Shown piece by piece: positions 25,499-36,455 of a DNA stretch of 64,000 nt. A program made the translations under genes and the position numbers. Position 1 is the first letter of the stretch; every line of letters starts with the position of its first letter. The stretch comes from Styela clava (taxonomy: Eukaryota; Chordata; Ascidiacea; Stolidobranchia; Styelidae): contig NC_135256.1 of assembly GCF_964204865.1 (NCBI RefSeq), positions 21,604,703-21,668,702 of the forward strand. The letters are read 5' to 3'. Below the pieces are notes generated by a model. The model saw nothing but the letters and a program-made list of their open reading frames with translations, did not search any database and was not told the DNA's origin.

Positions 25499-25797
25499 CA
25501 AACTACGACCCGCGGGCCAAATCCGGCCCGTTGGGTAATTTCAATATGACCCGCCTGATGCTCCACAATCAAACTGGAATCAAATTTAGATGTTTTAACC
25601 TCAAGCAATTTATTGAGATCGTGATTAAATTTAGTTTTGGCACGAGGCTTATTGTTTTCCACTTTTGCTTTTGTAACACTGTAAATATTGTTTATAAAAT
25701 GTAAATTTTTACGTCACATTCACACTTCCCGCAATCTTAGATGTGCAAAATTGTTGGCCCCTGGTCCAAAAACCTTGCCCACACCTGCCCTAAATGA
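25499..25797. mobile_element. hAT-like MITE, GGGTGGGCAA family, nested
   Basis: The left end CAGGGGTGGGCAAAC pairs with the right end CCTTGCCCACACCTG. The flanks CCCTAACT and CCCTAAAT form a 7/8 target-site duplication. Internal GACCCGCGGGCC and GGCCC blocks are typical of the family. Confidence 0.88.
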
Positions 25798-26367
25798 TTA
25801 AAACGCATGTTAAAAAATATTGATCGCTTATAACAATGATGTCGCCGCCAGTCGCCTTCAAAAACTATATATTCTTTTTGGGATACACGTGAACAATAAA
25901 ATATATATGTGTTATTTTTGAGTCTTCGATTCGCGTAAAAATAAAACATGCTCTGAATCAACAATTTATTAATATATACCTTTTTAAAATCGAGTTTATT
26001 ACGTGCAATCTTTTCCCTACAAAGGGAGCAATGGAAAACATGGAGAATTTTTACATGCACTACTAAATTGCAAGCATAATTGACGAGTGGCATCTACCAT
26101 TTGCGCACGCGACATAGTAAGAAGTATATGGAATTATGTAGAAGCATTGTACTCAAAAGCTTTTCATTTTTCATATTGTCATGTAAGAATTTTGAAATAG
26201 CCGCCTAGAATTAACAGTAGGTGGTGGGCTAGAAATGCAGTTAACCAAGGTGCACATTGACCCACGTTTACTTTGGATTATGGCCGCCAAAAAAGAGGAA
26301 AAATATATTTTTGAAGTGATTCAACAGCTACCTGTGGAACGATTAGTCAAAAAATAGGAGCTACAAC

Positions 26368-26643
26368 CAGTGTTCCCTCTAAGGTGTGCGCGTGTGCGCG
26401 CGCACACAGCTTTCAGAGGCTGCGCACACGCATAGATTTACTGCGCATAGACGTATTTCGATGTAATGTAACAATGTGCTCGGTTGGCAGGTTGAGAAAG
26501 TTTGTTGTTGGCCCACTTATTACCCGGTTAGAACGCCAAAATTTCTTCATTGGTTTTTGCACAAATATCAGTCATTTCCAAAAAAGTGCGCACACACCAA
26601 AATTTCTGCGCACACATACTACAAAAAATTAGAGGGAACATTG
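26368..26643. mobile_element. hAT-like MITE with CAGTGTTCCCTCTAA ends, nested
   Basis: The 276-bp element begins CAGTGTTCCCTCTAA and ends TTAGAGGGAACATTG, with a perfect GCTACAAC duplication on each side (26360-26367 and 26644-26651). It contains alternating GTGCGCGC/GCGCACAC tracts. Confidence 0.92.
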
Positions 26644-27540
26644 GCTACAACGTATGTTTGTGAGCGCACCTTGCTGTAGCATGGTCATAAACGTATTTTT
26701 CTGCTTTTCCATTATGACGTCACGGACTCGGCAGATTCGAGTCCTTGACCTATTACTCGGATTCGTCTAATCTCTGTAATGCCGGACTCGTCCCATCCCT
26801 AACCTCAACTGCTGCCATTTCTCTATCTCTGCTACCTACAAGCTTTTATTTATCAACCGAAATTATTCCTATAAGGTCTGAATGGAGCCATTCTCAGACT
26901 ATTTCTGAGATATAAATAATATAGATCAAGTCAAGATAAAAACAAATGTTGAAAAAGCAGATATATATATATATATATCGAAAAATATGGTTCCGAAGTG
27001 AATGCATATTTCGTCAATTGTCACCATGACTCATTTTTCCTAACCTAAATCTAACTGATTGCCGTTCCATACAAGTCAATATCAAGATAGGTTGGGATTT
27101 CATTCTAATTACAAAGTTGAATGCCAATAAAATGACTCCAAATTATCCTAGTCCATCGGTAGACTATCAGTTCAGTTCGGACAAAGCAATAATGATCTTG
27201 TCAACCTTCATATGTAGTATATTCACATATCACTACAAGAAATAAAAGTCAACCTTATAATAATGTTCGAACACATGCTGTTGTAGACATATTGTGTTCA
27301 TATTGTACGTTACCAAACCATGTAGGACAGGTAGCCTATCTATCTACGTTTTGCTGCAACGCATATTTTGTAATAAACATAAGGAGCACAATTTAGTTTG
27401 CTTCAGAGTTGTGTTGTTATCGAAAATAACATGGCTGAGCTAATAAAAGTGGTGAACCATTTCGAATGAACACAGGTACTATCTGTAAAAATTTAAAACT
27501 GTTTTAAAAAGCCATGTGAAGTCATATAAATGGCAATAAT

Positions 27541-27727
27541 GGTGACCGTACATTTGAACCCATGCGTATATCCACGGGTTCAATCTATATACGGGTGCTA
27601 AAACCCATGGGTTAGGGTTAGTATGGGTTTAACTATCCGTGAAACAAAAAAAATTCCATAGGTGCAATAGCATACAGGTGCAATTGTCATGGGTTCAAAT
27701 GTACGTGGGTTCAAATGTAATGGAACC
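27541..27727. mobile_element. 187-bp MITE with 9-bp flanking repeats
   Basis: The ends GGTGACCGTACATTTGAACC and, inverted, GGTTCCATTACATTTGAACC are near-identical. GGCAATAAT flanks both sides (27532-27540 and 27728-27736). Several internal GGGTTCAAATG / CATTTGAACCC copies occur in both orientations. Confidence 0.85.
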
Positions 27728-28507
27728 GGCAATAATATCAGATCACATTAGAAACAATAGCTTGTTTTAAAGTAAAAAAATCGGTGTAGCACCGTGAACG
27801 AAATGAATGTGGGGTTAAGGAAATACAATAAAATGAATACCCAATATTTTTGATTCTTCAGATTAAATTTATCGTTTAGTTAATCCTAAATTCAACATTC
27901 AGCTGCATATCAGTAAAGAATTTTGTAAATGTATGTTAAAGGCATCAGCACAGTCGATCATAACATTGGTATGTTTTCACTGACCAATTCGTTGAAGACT
28001 TTATTCCCCAGTTCCATTAGTTGTCATGTGTTTACTTTTAAAAGTAACCAATGAAGTTTATGATACACTGCATCACGATAAAGCAGTTATCATGCATATT
28101 TATTGTTGCATTATTTGCGAATTTGGTAACTAGTATTTTAGTTGCGAGTTTTGCCAAACGATAGTTGCAGGTGAATAGGAGGTTGAAACATGCTGAACAC
28201 AAATATGCAGCATACCTGAAGTACACCGGTATTGCCAAGTTATAGGGAGATAGTTATATCTTGAAACATTTCAAATTTTTCATTTCTTCTATCCATGTTA
28301 GCCACAAATAAGAATTCACAGTACACGCCGGAACAGTTTGTTTCTCGCTGTGAAATTGGAAGAGATTTGACGCCGTGAGTCGTGAACTTGGAGGTGCGAA
28401 AAATTGTCTCTGAGCTAATTGGACGTTGTCATGATAATTGCGGTGAACTTTTGGCCTTTGTGCTAAAAATACACACTTTTTCTCCTGTCGCCTAGTTGAA
28501 ATTCTCG

Positions 28508-28515
28508 TATAAAAG
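28508..28515 (+). promoter_or_regulatory. TATA box, tropomyosin B
   Basis: TATAAAAG 105 bases upstream of the ATG, the same spacing as copy A. A MEF2-like CTAAAAATAC and an AGGTGCGA T-box-like site lie within 120 bases upstream. Confidence 0.7.
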
Positions 28516-28612
28516 CGACTCACAATGTTCATGCTATCATATCGAAAAGATTAGCTCTCAGGTAGCAAAGCAAGAATTACATCGAGCAACGAAATAAAAA
28601 CAATCAGTCAAA

Positions 28613-31377
28613 ATGGAAGCTATCAAGAAGAAGATGATGATGTTGAAACTCGACAAAGAAAACGCAATGGATAGATCTGAACAATCTGAAGTTGACAAAA
28701 AATCAATGGAAGACAAAGTCGGAAAGGTATAGCAAATAGTTTGTATTTATAAAGCTACGCTTCCCACTCCATTCCACGTGGCATTTACTTAGTTATGTAT
28801 TGTTGGAAACGACAAAATAGCTCAGTAAATGGAAAGGTGATAGCAAGGAACAAGTAGATGATCGTGCGCTCGCACATTCGCAATCAATAATAGTGAGATG
28901 CTATTTCTATTCATATTTAACGAACTGAACTAATGAACATTTTGTACCACAGCTTGCGGAAGAGCTTTTAACTCTGGAGAAACGATTCAAAGCAACCGAA
29001 GACGACTTGGAGGGTGCAAAAGAAAAACTTAAACAAAGCCAAGAGTGTCTCGATTCAGCTGAAAAGAAAGCCAGCGATGTGAGTGATAAGCGACATTTAT
29101 GTAATATCGATCAGCATCATCAGGATAACAAATCGTTCCACTTTTGTTCAGTTTAAAACTAAATGACAAAACGTTACTAATTTATAGTCGTGTAATTTCG
29201 TGTCTTAGGTGTTAATGTAAATCGTTATATCGTTAAAAAATATTGCTGTATTACCAGGCTGAGCAAGAGGTCAATGCTTTGAACAAGAAGATTGCAAACT
29301 TTGAAGATCAACTGGAAAGTGGCCAGGAAAAATTAGCGATATCTCAACAAAAACAAGAAGATGCTGAGAAAGCTGCCGATGAAAGCGAACGGTGAGTAAT
29401 AATTAAACAAATTGTAGCGACAGCTGCTAAACTCGCCCATCTACAATCTACCAACTAAAATAAAAACAATATTTGACACTGAATTATCATGGATTAGGGC
29501 ACACGATGGAAGTAAAAAGTAATTAGAATATATGCACGCTATTTATTTTTCACAGAGGACGTAAGGTTATTGAAAATCGAACCATCAAAGACGAAGAAAG
29601 ATTAACTCAACAAGAAGTTAATTTAAAGGAAGCCAAAGAAATCGCAGAAGATGCTGACCGTAAATATGAAGAAGTCGCGAGAAAATTAGCCGCGACTGAA
29701 ACTGATCTCGAGAGGGCAGAAGAGAGATTCGAGCTTGCTGAAAGGTGAGAGTTCTAGAGAGAGTTCTAGTTTTCGGAGCCGCAATCCTATTGTATACATT
29801 TTTCACGTTTGAAAATCGAATTTTATTGACAAAAAAATTTAGGAAAATCACCCAATTTCATTAATCGACATTCAATAAGTTCACTCCTATATTACAATGA
29901 ACATTCTACTTATTCACGGATTTTAGTCAAAATGTTGGCCCGGCGTGAGTAATTACAGCTCAAACTTGTATGAATTTATCGCGGCTTTCGTAAATTTCTA
30001 ATATTTGTTCTTCTATGTGATATTTACTTTATTACTTTAAATCCCTTCACAGCAAAGCTACAGAGCTTGAAGAAGAACTAAAGAATGCTGCTAACAACTT
30101 GAAATCACTTGAAGCCGCTGCTGAGAAGGTTGGTTTTAGAATACATTATAGGTTTATACTGTGATTTGTGTGATATGATAATAAAATTGTATTTTTCATT
30201 TACAGTTTTCTTCAAAACAAGTACAATATGAGGATGAAATTAAAACACTGAATGACAGACTAAAAGATGTAAGTGAATCATTATTGCTAATATATTATAT
30301 TTTATAACTGTTTCTAAATTTCTTTTTAATACGATACGCAGCCGAATAATTTGAAGACGAATAAATACCCTCATCAAAATAATAGAAATATATCGTGAAC
30401 CACATGAAAAAGGATCCGTTTTTCAGTTTTGAACCTCTGAATGCTCATACTAAAACCTTTTTATATTAATTTCTATTTTTAACATTATTTATTTTTATAC
30501 TAGAACCATTATTCACAGTTATATTAAGTTAAAAATCTATTCCATTTATTGTTAAAATTGTATCTGGCTAAAATATTCATACTTTTATTGTAATGTTATC
30601 AACAAACATGATTTGTCCGCTTTGACAAAAAAAGTATGATTCTTTCCAAAAGTTCTGATTTATTTATTTTTATTATTATATTCTAGTCCGAAGACCGAGC
30701 TGAAACCGCAGAAAAATCGGTATCAGAACTTGAAAGAACAATTGATGAATTGGAAGGTAAATTTATTCGATTTTTATTCCCTTTTTTATACAAGACAATT
30801 TTTATTAAATGGGCTTTGTCTACTTTATATAGATATATGCAAATAGTTAATTGACCAGAAGTTCTCTTCAACCAAATTCTTGACGGACGGTTCAACAATG
30901 CGATTTTTCAAAATATCTTTTCTATTAGTACTCTCTACTTGTTGAGTTAAATCCTTGATTGATAGTATAGCTCATTGGTTCCCAATATTTTTGGTTAAAT
31001 TCCTTCCTCTGCCCATTTTAAAACTCTTTATTCTTCCCTTCTTATGCATAAAACTATTTTATTTGTTTAATATTTCAATCCTTTAGCTAGTGTTATACGC
31101 AACGCACTCCAGATTTTGTACAGTTTGAGTAGTTTATTATGTGTCCTGAATAAATATTAGTAATATTAATAGAACTTAAAATATTACAAATACTACAGAC
31201 AGTAAAAAGCAAAATCCCCCGAATAAATATGATCAACTGGCCAGTAAGGTCCAATAAGATCAAATTGAATCTATTAACGCTTACATGACACCGTTCTTTG
31301 TTTTTCTTATTTCAGACGAACTTCACAGTCAAAAAGTCAGAATGCGAGATGTCAATGAAAATCTGGCAGCTTATTAG
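28613..31377 (+). CDS. Tropomyosin, tandem copy B (277 aa)
   Basis: Exons: 28613-28726, 28953-29078, 29258-29391, 29556-29744, 30053-30128, 30206-30268, 30687-30756, 31316-31377. Sizes and phases equal copy A exon for exon. The protein starts [20 protein letters not shown] and ends VNENLAAY. It differs from copy A mostly at exposed heptad positions of exons 1, 2, 4 and 6, while exons 5 and 7 are nearly identical. The last exon is again 20 residues, so the short C-terminus predates the duplication. Tandem origin is clear from position and structure. Which copy serves muscle, notochord or other cells cannot be told from sequence alone. Confidence 0.97.
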
Positions 31378-31655
31378 TTTGTGTGTCGAATTCCTGGAAC
31401 GTTTTATAAAGCTCTACAAAAATTGATTATTGATGTCGACGTTTTTTATTTATGCTAAATTTATACAGCCTTCCATGCCATTTGGAGTACAGAAACAATA
31501 CTGTACTGGTAACCAAAAGCTAAAGATACTAATGGCAAATATAACGTTACTCGGCATTATGTAGAGATAATGCATGATGTTATTTTTCGAAATAATTTAT
31601 TTTTTGTCTGCAACTTTCATGATGAAATTGTCTAGGTTTTCCAAAATGCGTGATG

Positions 31656-31661
31656 AATAAA
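31656..31661 (+). terminator. Candidate polyadenylation signal, tropomyosin B
   Basis: AATAAA about 280 bases beyond the stop codon. Confidence 0.6.
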
Positions 31662-32969
31662 TTTTGATTTCAACTGCTTTATTGAACTTGTTTTAAACTT
31701 TTATTATCATTTACATTTTTATTTGAATAAATGGAAACTGCAAAATTTTGTAATTTTATTCATCGTTGAGCGGTGACAGATCAGGTTGAGGAAAATCGGA
31801 ATCTACATGTGATGTTATCGTCTTTTTTAAAATTTTCAAAATTGAAATTAATTTTAGATCTCGATAATCTTTTTTGGAAATCGGAAAATTGTTACATATC
31901 AGTAAAATTGCTTCCTAAAATGGCAGGTACAGTGTATATATTGACTGATATTGTAGATGAGATATATATACAATACAAACGATGGTAATTCAAAAAATCC
32001 TGGTTAATCCATTGATAATTGCTACAGCCAAGTTGAATAAATAGAACTAAATTCTTTTTTATTTTACCAACATATTGCAATAATTTGGCTCACAGCAAAA
32101 CGTTCAACTTATTTTTCCCGAAATTTAAACAATATTATGCTTTTTCCTAAAAACTGCTAGATTGTAGATAAACAATTGCTGCGATTTCAAAAATCGAGTT
32201 ATCAAGTTTTCTTAATAACTCGACAAAATGGTATTGTCACTTCCTGCTTATGTCAATATGCTCTCATAGGAAAGTAATAAACACAAGGGCAATTCATGTC
32301 AGCAATTGCGCTGCTTCTCACCATTTGAGTGATGGAATTTGGCAAGGGGTTATCTTTCGTGTATCCCAAATACCGCGTGGCATAAAAGGCAAACAAAACG
32401 ACTCTTAGGTCAATTCGGGGACAGGCCTTCAATCGAGTGTGTTTTTACCAGCTCGAGAAAAGGACAAATGAGCCGTTACGGAAATCATATCCGCGTCCGG
32501 TTGGGGTGTGAAGCAACTTGTCCGTGGACGAAAATAAAATTGCTTATTAGGCACTGCCACTTTGAAACGAGGAATCAATTTGCAGAATAAATTTTGGTCA
32601 TTAAAGGACGCGAACCCGACTTTTCTCCTGCTTAATGAGATGACGTCACGAAATCACACACTCGTGTTACCGCCAGGCGGTAAAACTAACGCACAAATGA
32701 AAGTAAATTTACGGTATATGTAAAAGCATGCCACTGACCGAGTGTAATTTCAAACTTTTCCCATAGTCGGTAAGGTTCAAAAAAAGGGTAGATCTCGCAC
32801 GAAGCAATCCAGTCTCCGAGTGTCCAGTTTTTCCAACTTTAATCGTTTCCCTTTTATTATAATTAGTTAATTCCATTCTATAATAAATACTAATTAGCTT
32901 GAAATTTTATTTTACGATAATTACGCCAAATCTGTTGATTTTGGGTCATATTAAGGCCAATGCTCTATA

Positions 32970-33270
32970 GGTAACACGAGCAAACTACGGCCCGCGGGCC
33001 AAATCCTACCCGTTGGTTAATTCAATCTGACCCGCCACAACCAAACAAAATCCAAATTTTGACGTTCTAGCTGAAAAATAGCTCAATGAATTTGTTGAGA
33101 TTGCGATTAAATTTAGATTTGGCACAAAGTTTATTGTTTTCCGCTTTTGCTTTTGTAACATTGTAAATATTTTTCATAAAATGTAACTTTTCAAGTCACG
33201 CCTACATGGCCCGCCAGTCCAGGTGGGCAATTTTTTTGGCCCTTGGTCCAAAAACCTTGCCCACCCCTGC
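32970..33270. mobile_element. hAT-like MITE, GGGTGGGCAA family
   Basis: The left end is degenerate (...CGAGCAAACTACGGCCCGC); the right end CCTTGCCCACCCCTG is intact. The flanks GCTCTATA and CGTCTATA match at 6 of 8. The body is closely similar to 25499-25797 and 40609-40915. Confidence 0.8.
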
Positions 33271-33407
33271 GTCTATAGGCTGGTCCTCAGTTTGGCTTCT
33301 TGTTTTGAAAATCAATCACGCATCGCGTCGCTAATGATGACCCTTCGAAAAATATACTTATATATTAAAATTCAGTTGGGGGCAGTATGTTCCCCAGCTT
33401 TTCTTTT

Positions 33408-33445
33408 TAGGGGGGGGGGGGGGTGTTACAAAATTTAGGGGGTGG
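33408..33445 (+). repeat. Poly-G tract
   Basis: A run of about 14 G followed by further G blocks. A related G-rich block with the palindromic core CACCCCCTATAGGGGGGGTG lies at 34287-34370. Possible G-quadruplex; such runs are also assembly-prone. Confidence 0.6.
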
Positions 33446-36135
33446 TAAATAATTTGCTATTAGAGATAAAACTAGGCTATTTGTATTCTTAAAAAATGGT
33501 ATGGAAACGATGTACACGGCCCCCCAAGTTGATTGACGCGAGCCAAAATCCACAGCAGAATGAAATTGTAGTGCCAGAAAAGGGGAGCGAGGAAAAGTGC
33601 GGGACGACACGGCTGGGGAAAAAATTTTGAGAAATAGGCACCAAAATAGGCTCTAAGCTTGATTTTAGATACACCTAGCATAGCAGTTTGTTATGTAATG
33701 AAATCAATAATTATAATATTTAGCTGATAGAATTCCCGGGGAATAGATAACAAGCACGGCTTTCAACCGTAAATATATACTACTACGTTTCAACAAGTAA
33801 TTTGCAACTGATAGTGACTGATGAAGTTACTTGCTCATCTGGCATTGTATGAATGGCTACTTATGGCTTGTTTTGTTACACATTTCTAATTTTCGCTGAC
33901 AAATCGCTGAAGTTTGATTCTTTTCAATAAAGAAATAAAAACGCTGTCATTCATCTAAAAAACGTCTGTTTTCAGTGCCTAGTTTTCGTTTTGTGACATC
34001 TTTAAGCTTTCTTAATATACGGCTGATATCTAAAATACTGCAGTGTGTAATCCTAATACCCATACGTATACATAAGATACCGGAATAATCCAATTGTTAC
34101 AAAATAAACGTGCTTAAACTGTGATAAAGATGTAACAATAGACGTATCTAAACTCAAAAGGTACCACATGAAGGGTTAAACTATTTCACTCAAGTTCGGC
34201 GGGCCATTTTGAATCGTCACGCGGGCTGTAATTGGCCCGCAGACTGCGGTTTAGAACCCCTCAGTGTAGAATCGCACCTCAAAATTAGGGGGGGGTATTT
34301 GAAATTTTAGGGGGGGTGTTCACCCCCTATAGGGGGGGTGTAGGGAAATCACTGGTTGGGGGGGTCCTCTTAGCTGGTCGACCACGGTTTCTTTTTCCAT
34401 TATTATTATTAGCTAGCTAATAACCTTACAGTTAACATGGATCTGCTGCAATGAAAGTCGATTTTTTTTTCTTCTCATAATACATGTGAAATTTTGTACC
34501 ATCCAAAATGATTAATACTGCGTTGATCTGGTACTATGGAAATAGTGCATTTTTGTTAAGGTCAGCTTTTAAGTAAGATTTTGACGCGCTCATCTATCGA
34601 TTACATAATCGTCACGAGACTGACCCATAGTGACCCGCTCCTTCCATTTTGTATTTTATGTTGTAACAATCAAGAAGCAATCAAATGTTTGATTGTCGTG
34701 AGACCGACGCGAAAGAAGTTACTCTAGGTCAGGAGAACATGGGGTTATGATAGTCATATGCGCATGCGCACGTATCTGGTTTTGTGTAGAGAGGGTGGAT
34801 GTGACGTATACTAATGATAATTTTTTAATATATATTTATGTTAGAAATAGTTGAATTGTTCAGATTTCTACAACGTATGTGCTATATCGTATTTAAACGT
34901 ATGACAATTCGTTACAATGTGTCAAATTCACAAATTTTTTAACAGTTGATTACTGTATTGATTTAATTATTCTCATGAATAATTCCAAATCTTTAATAAA
35001 GGAAGGATAATACAGTGTTCTAAAACGAAACATAGCACTGTTGATATGATTTAGTAGTGATCTTTTGAGTTGTTAAATATTCGAGTTAATATTTCGCATA
35101 GAAAATGCATTCAATGTGTACTCCCCATGTTCTAACAGCATAACAACATTTTGCGTAATAAACGGATGGCTTATGGCGTTTCGTAAATTGAAGACTTTGC
35201 GACAAGTTGTTTGAATTATCGTAAAATGACACTGAATTTGGTGCACTTTGTTAAAAGCGCAGGAAATATTAAAAGTTCTGTGAATATTAATACAAAATGG
35301 CTGCTTCGACTGAGTTTTCTATTTTTTTCATTTTTATCAAGTAGTTGCCACATCACTTATATGATTTTCGAGTAAGAATTTTAATCAGTTACTTTATGAT
35401 TAATAACATGTTTTCCCGGTAAAAGTAGAAGTATATTTGGTATTCGGATGCTTTGATGTCGTTAGATTAAGGTGCTTAGACGCCGATAAATATGAATGGA
35501 TGCAAAGAAAACAATGTGATTTCAATATAAGCAGGGATGACCCTTTTCATTGAATGGTACGAAAGTTATATTTTTTTATTCTGGAAAAAAGTGAGTCATG
35601 GATATTTTTAAATAATGCATCACTGCATCACTGAGAAACTTGCTGTTTAATCTTTTGTGAGGCCCTCTTGGTCAGGGGCTTGTCAAACTTTTCTGCTATT
35701 CGGGGCGAGTTTCTGATGCCCAGGGAGAGTTTCTGACAATGATGCCCATTGCCCATTATACCTAACGTCAAAAATAATTCGGAAGATAAACAAATTATAG
35801 ATGTTGTTATACATGAGAATAAGAAAAATAAAGGTCAAGTAAGTGTGAAGTGTTTGTATTGGTATAATTTAAATCATCAAACTAAGCAACGAACCCACCC
35901 ATATAACGTGCATCCCGGGGCGGACATGATGTAGTTCCCATATTGTTATACTGAATTAAGGCTGATTTTATTATCAATTTTTATTACTGATTTTTTTTTT
36001 GCATTAATTCGCGAATTGGCGGGTCACCAAAAACGTGGTCAATGTTTGACATCTCTGTAATATAATATGTATATAATATAATATGTTGAAACAGCTTAAA
36101 AAAATATTTGGTCATTGGTACGCATAGATATAGAC

Positions 36136-36455
36136 CAGGGGTGGGCACATACGGCCCGCGGGCCGCGTACGGCCCGCGACGAGATTTTGACCGGCCCACT
36201 GACTGTACATCAAGTACATTATGATATTACATTATTACACTTTTGGTACATTATGATAAATTCATTATGTGTTTTTTGGTCTCTATTTTTTTGTAGTTTA
36301 AACTTTACTTTAAACGCGATTTATAATTTTCTTCCTTGCATTAGCGAATAAATATGTGATTAAGATATTGAATACTATTCATGTTATAATCCGGCCAGCC
36401 GAGAACTTCATTTTCCCACATCTGGCCCGCCGACTAGAGAAGTTGCTCACCCCTG
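36136..36455. mobile_element. hAT-like MITE with perfect 8-bp TSD
   Basis: The 320-bp element begins CAGGGGTGGGCAC and ends GCTCACCCCTG, with ATATAGAC at 36128-36135 and 36456-36463. It carries the paired GGCCCGCGGGCC blocks of the family. Confidence 0.92.

Larger units (their letters stand above)
25281..26801. mobile_element. hAT-like element hosting two other hAT insertions
   Basis: The left end AAGGGATGGGCCGAG pairs with the right end ACTCGTCCCATCCCTA. Both are flanked by the 8-bp duplication ACCTCAAC (25273-25280 and 26802-26809). Subterminal repeats of GGACTCGGATT type appear at both ends. Elements 25499-25797 and 26368-26643 are inserted inside it. No transposase frame was found. Confidence 0.85.
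24419..28612. other. Spacer between the two tropomyosin genes
   Basis: Contains the copy A 3'UTR, a nested hAT-like cluster (25281-26801), a 187-bp MITE (27541-27727) and the copy B promoter. No further coding sequence was found. Confidence 0.6.

Noticed and set aside
27600..27625. Telomere-like GGGTTAGGGTTAG
   Set aside because: It is part of a MITE interior (also in family A elements), only two units long, not a telomere or internal telomeric array.
33223..33681. Several overlapping ORFs around the poly-G tract
   Set aside because: Overlapping frames on both strands around a G run and a hAT end, typical of repeat sequence.
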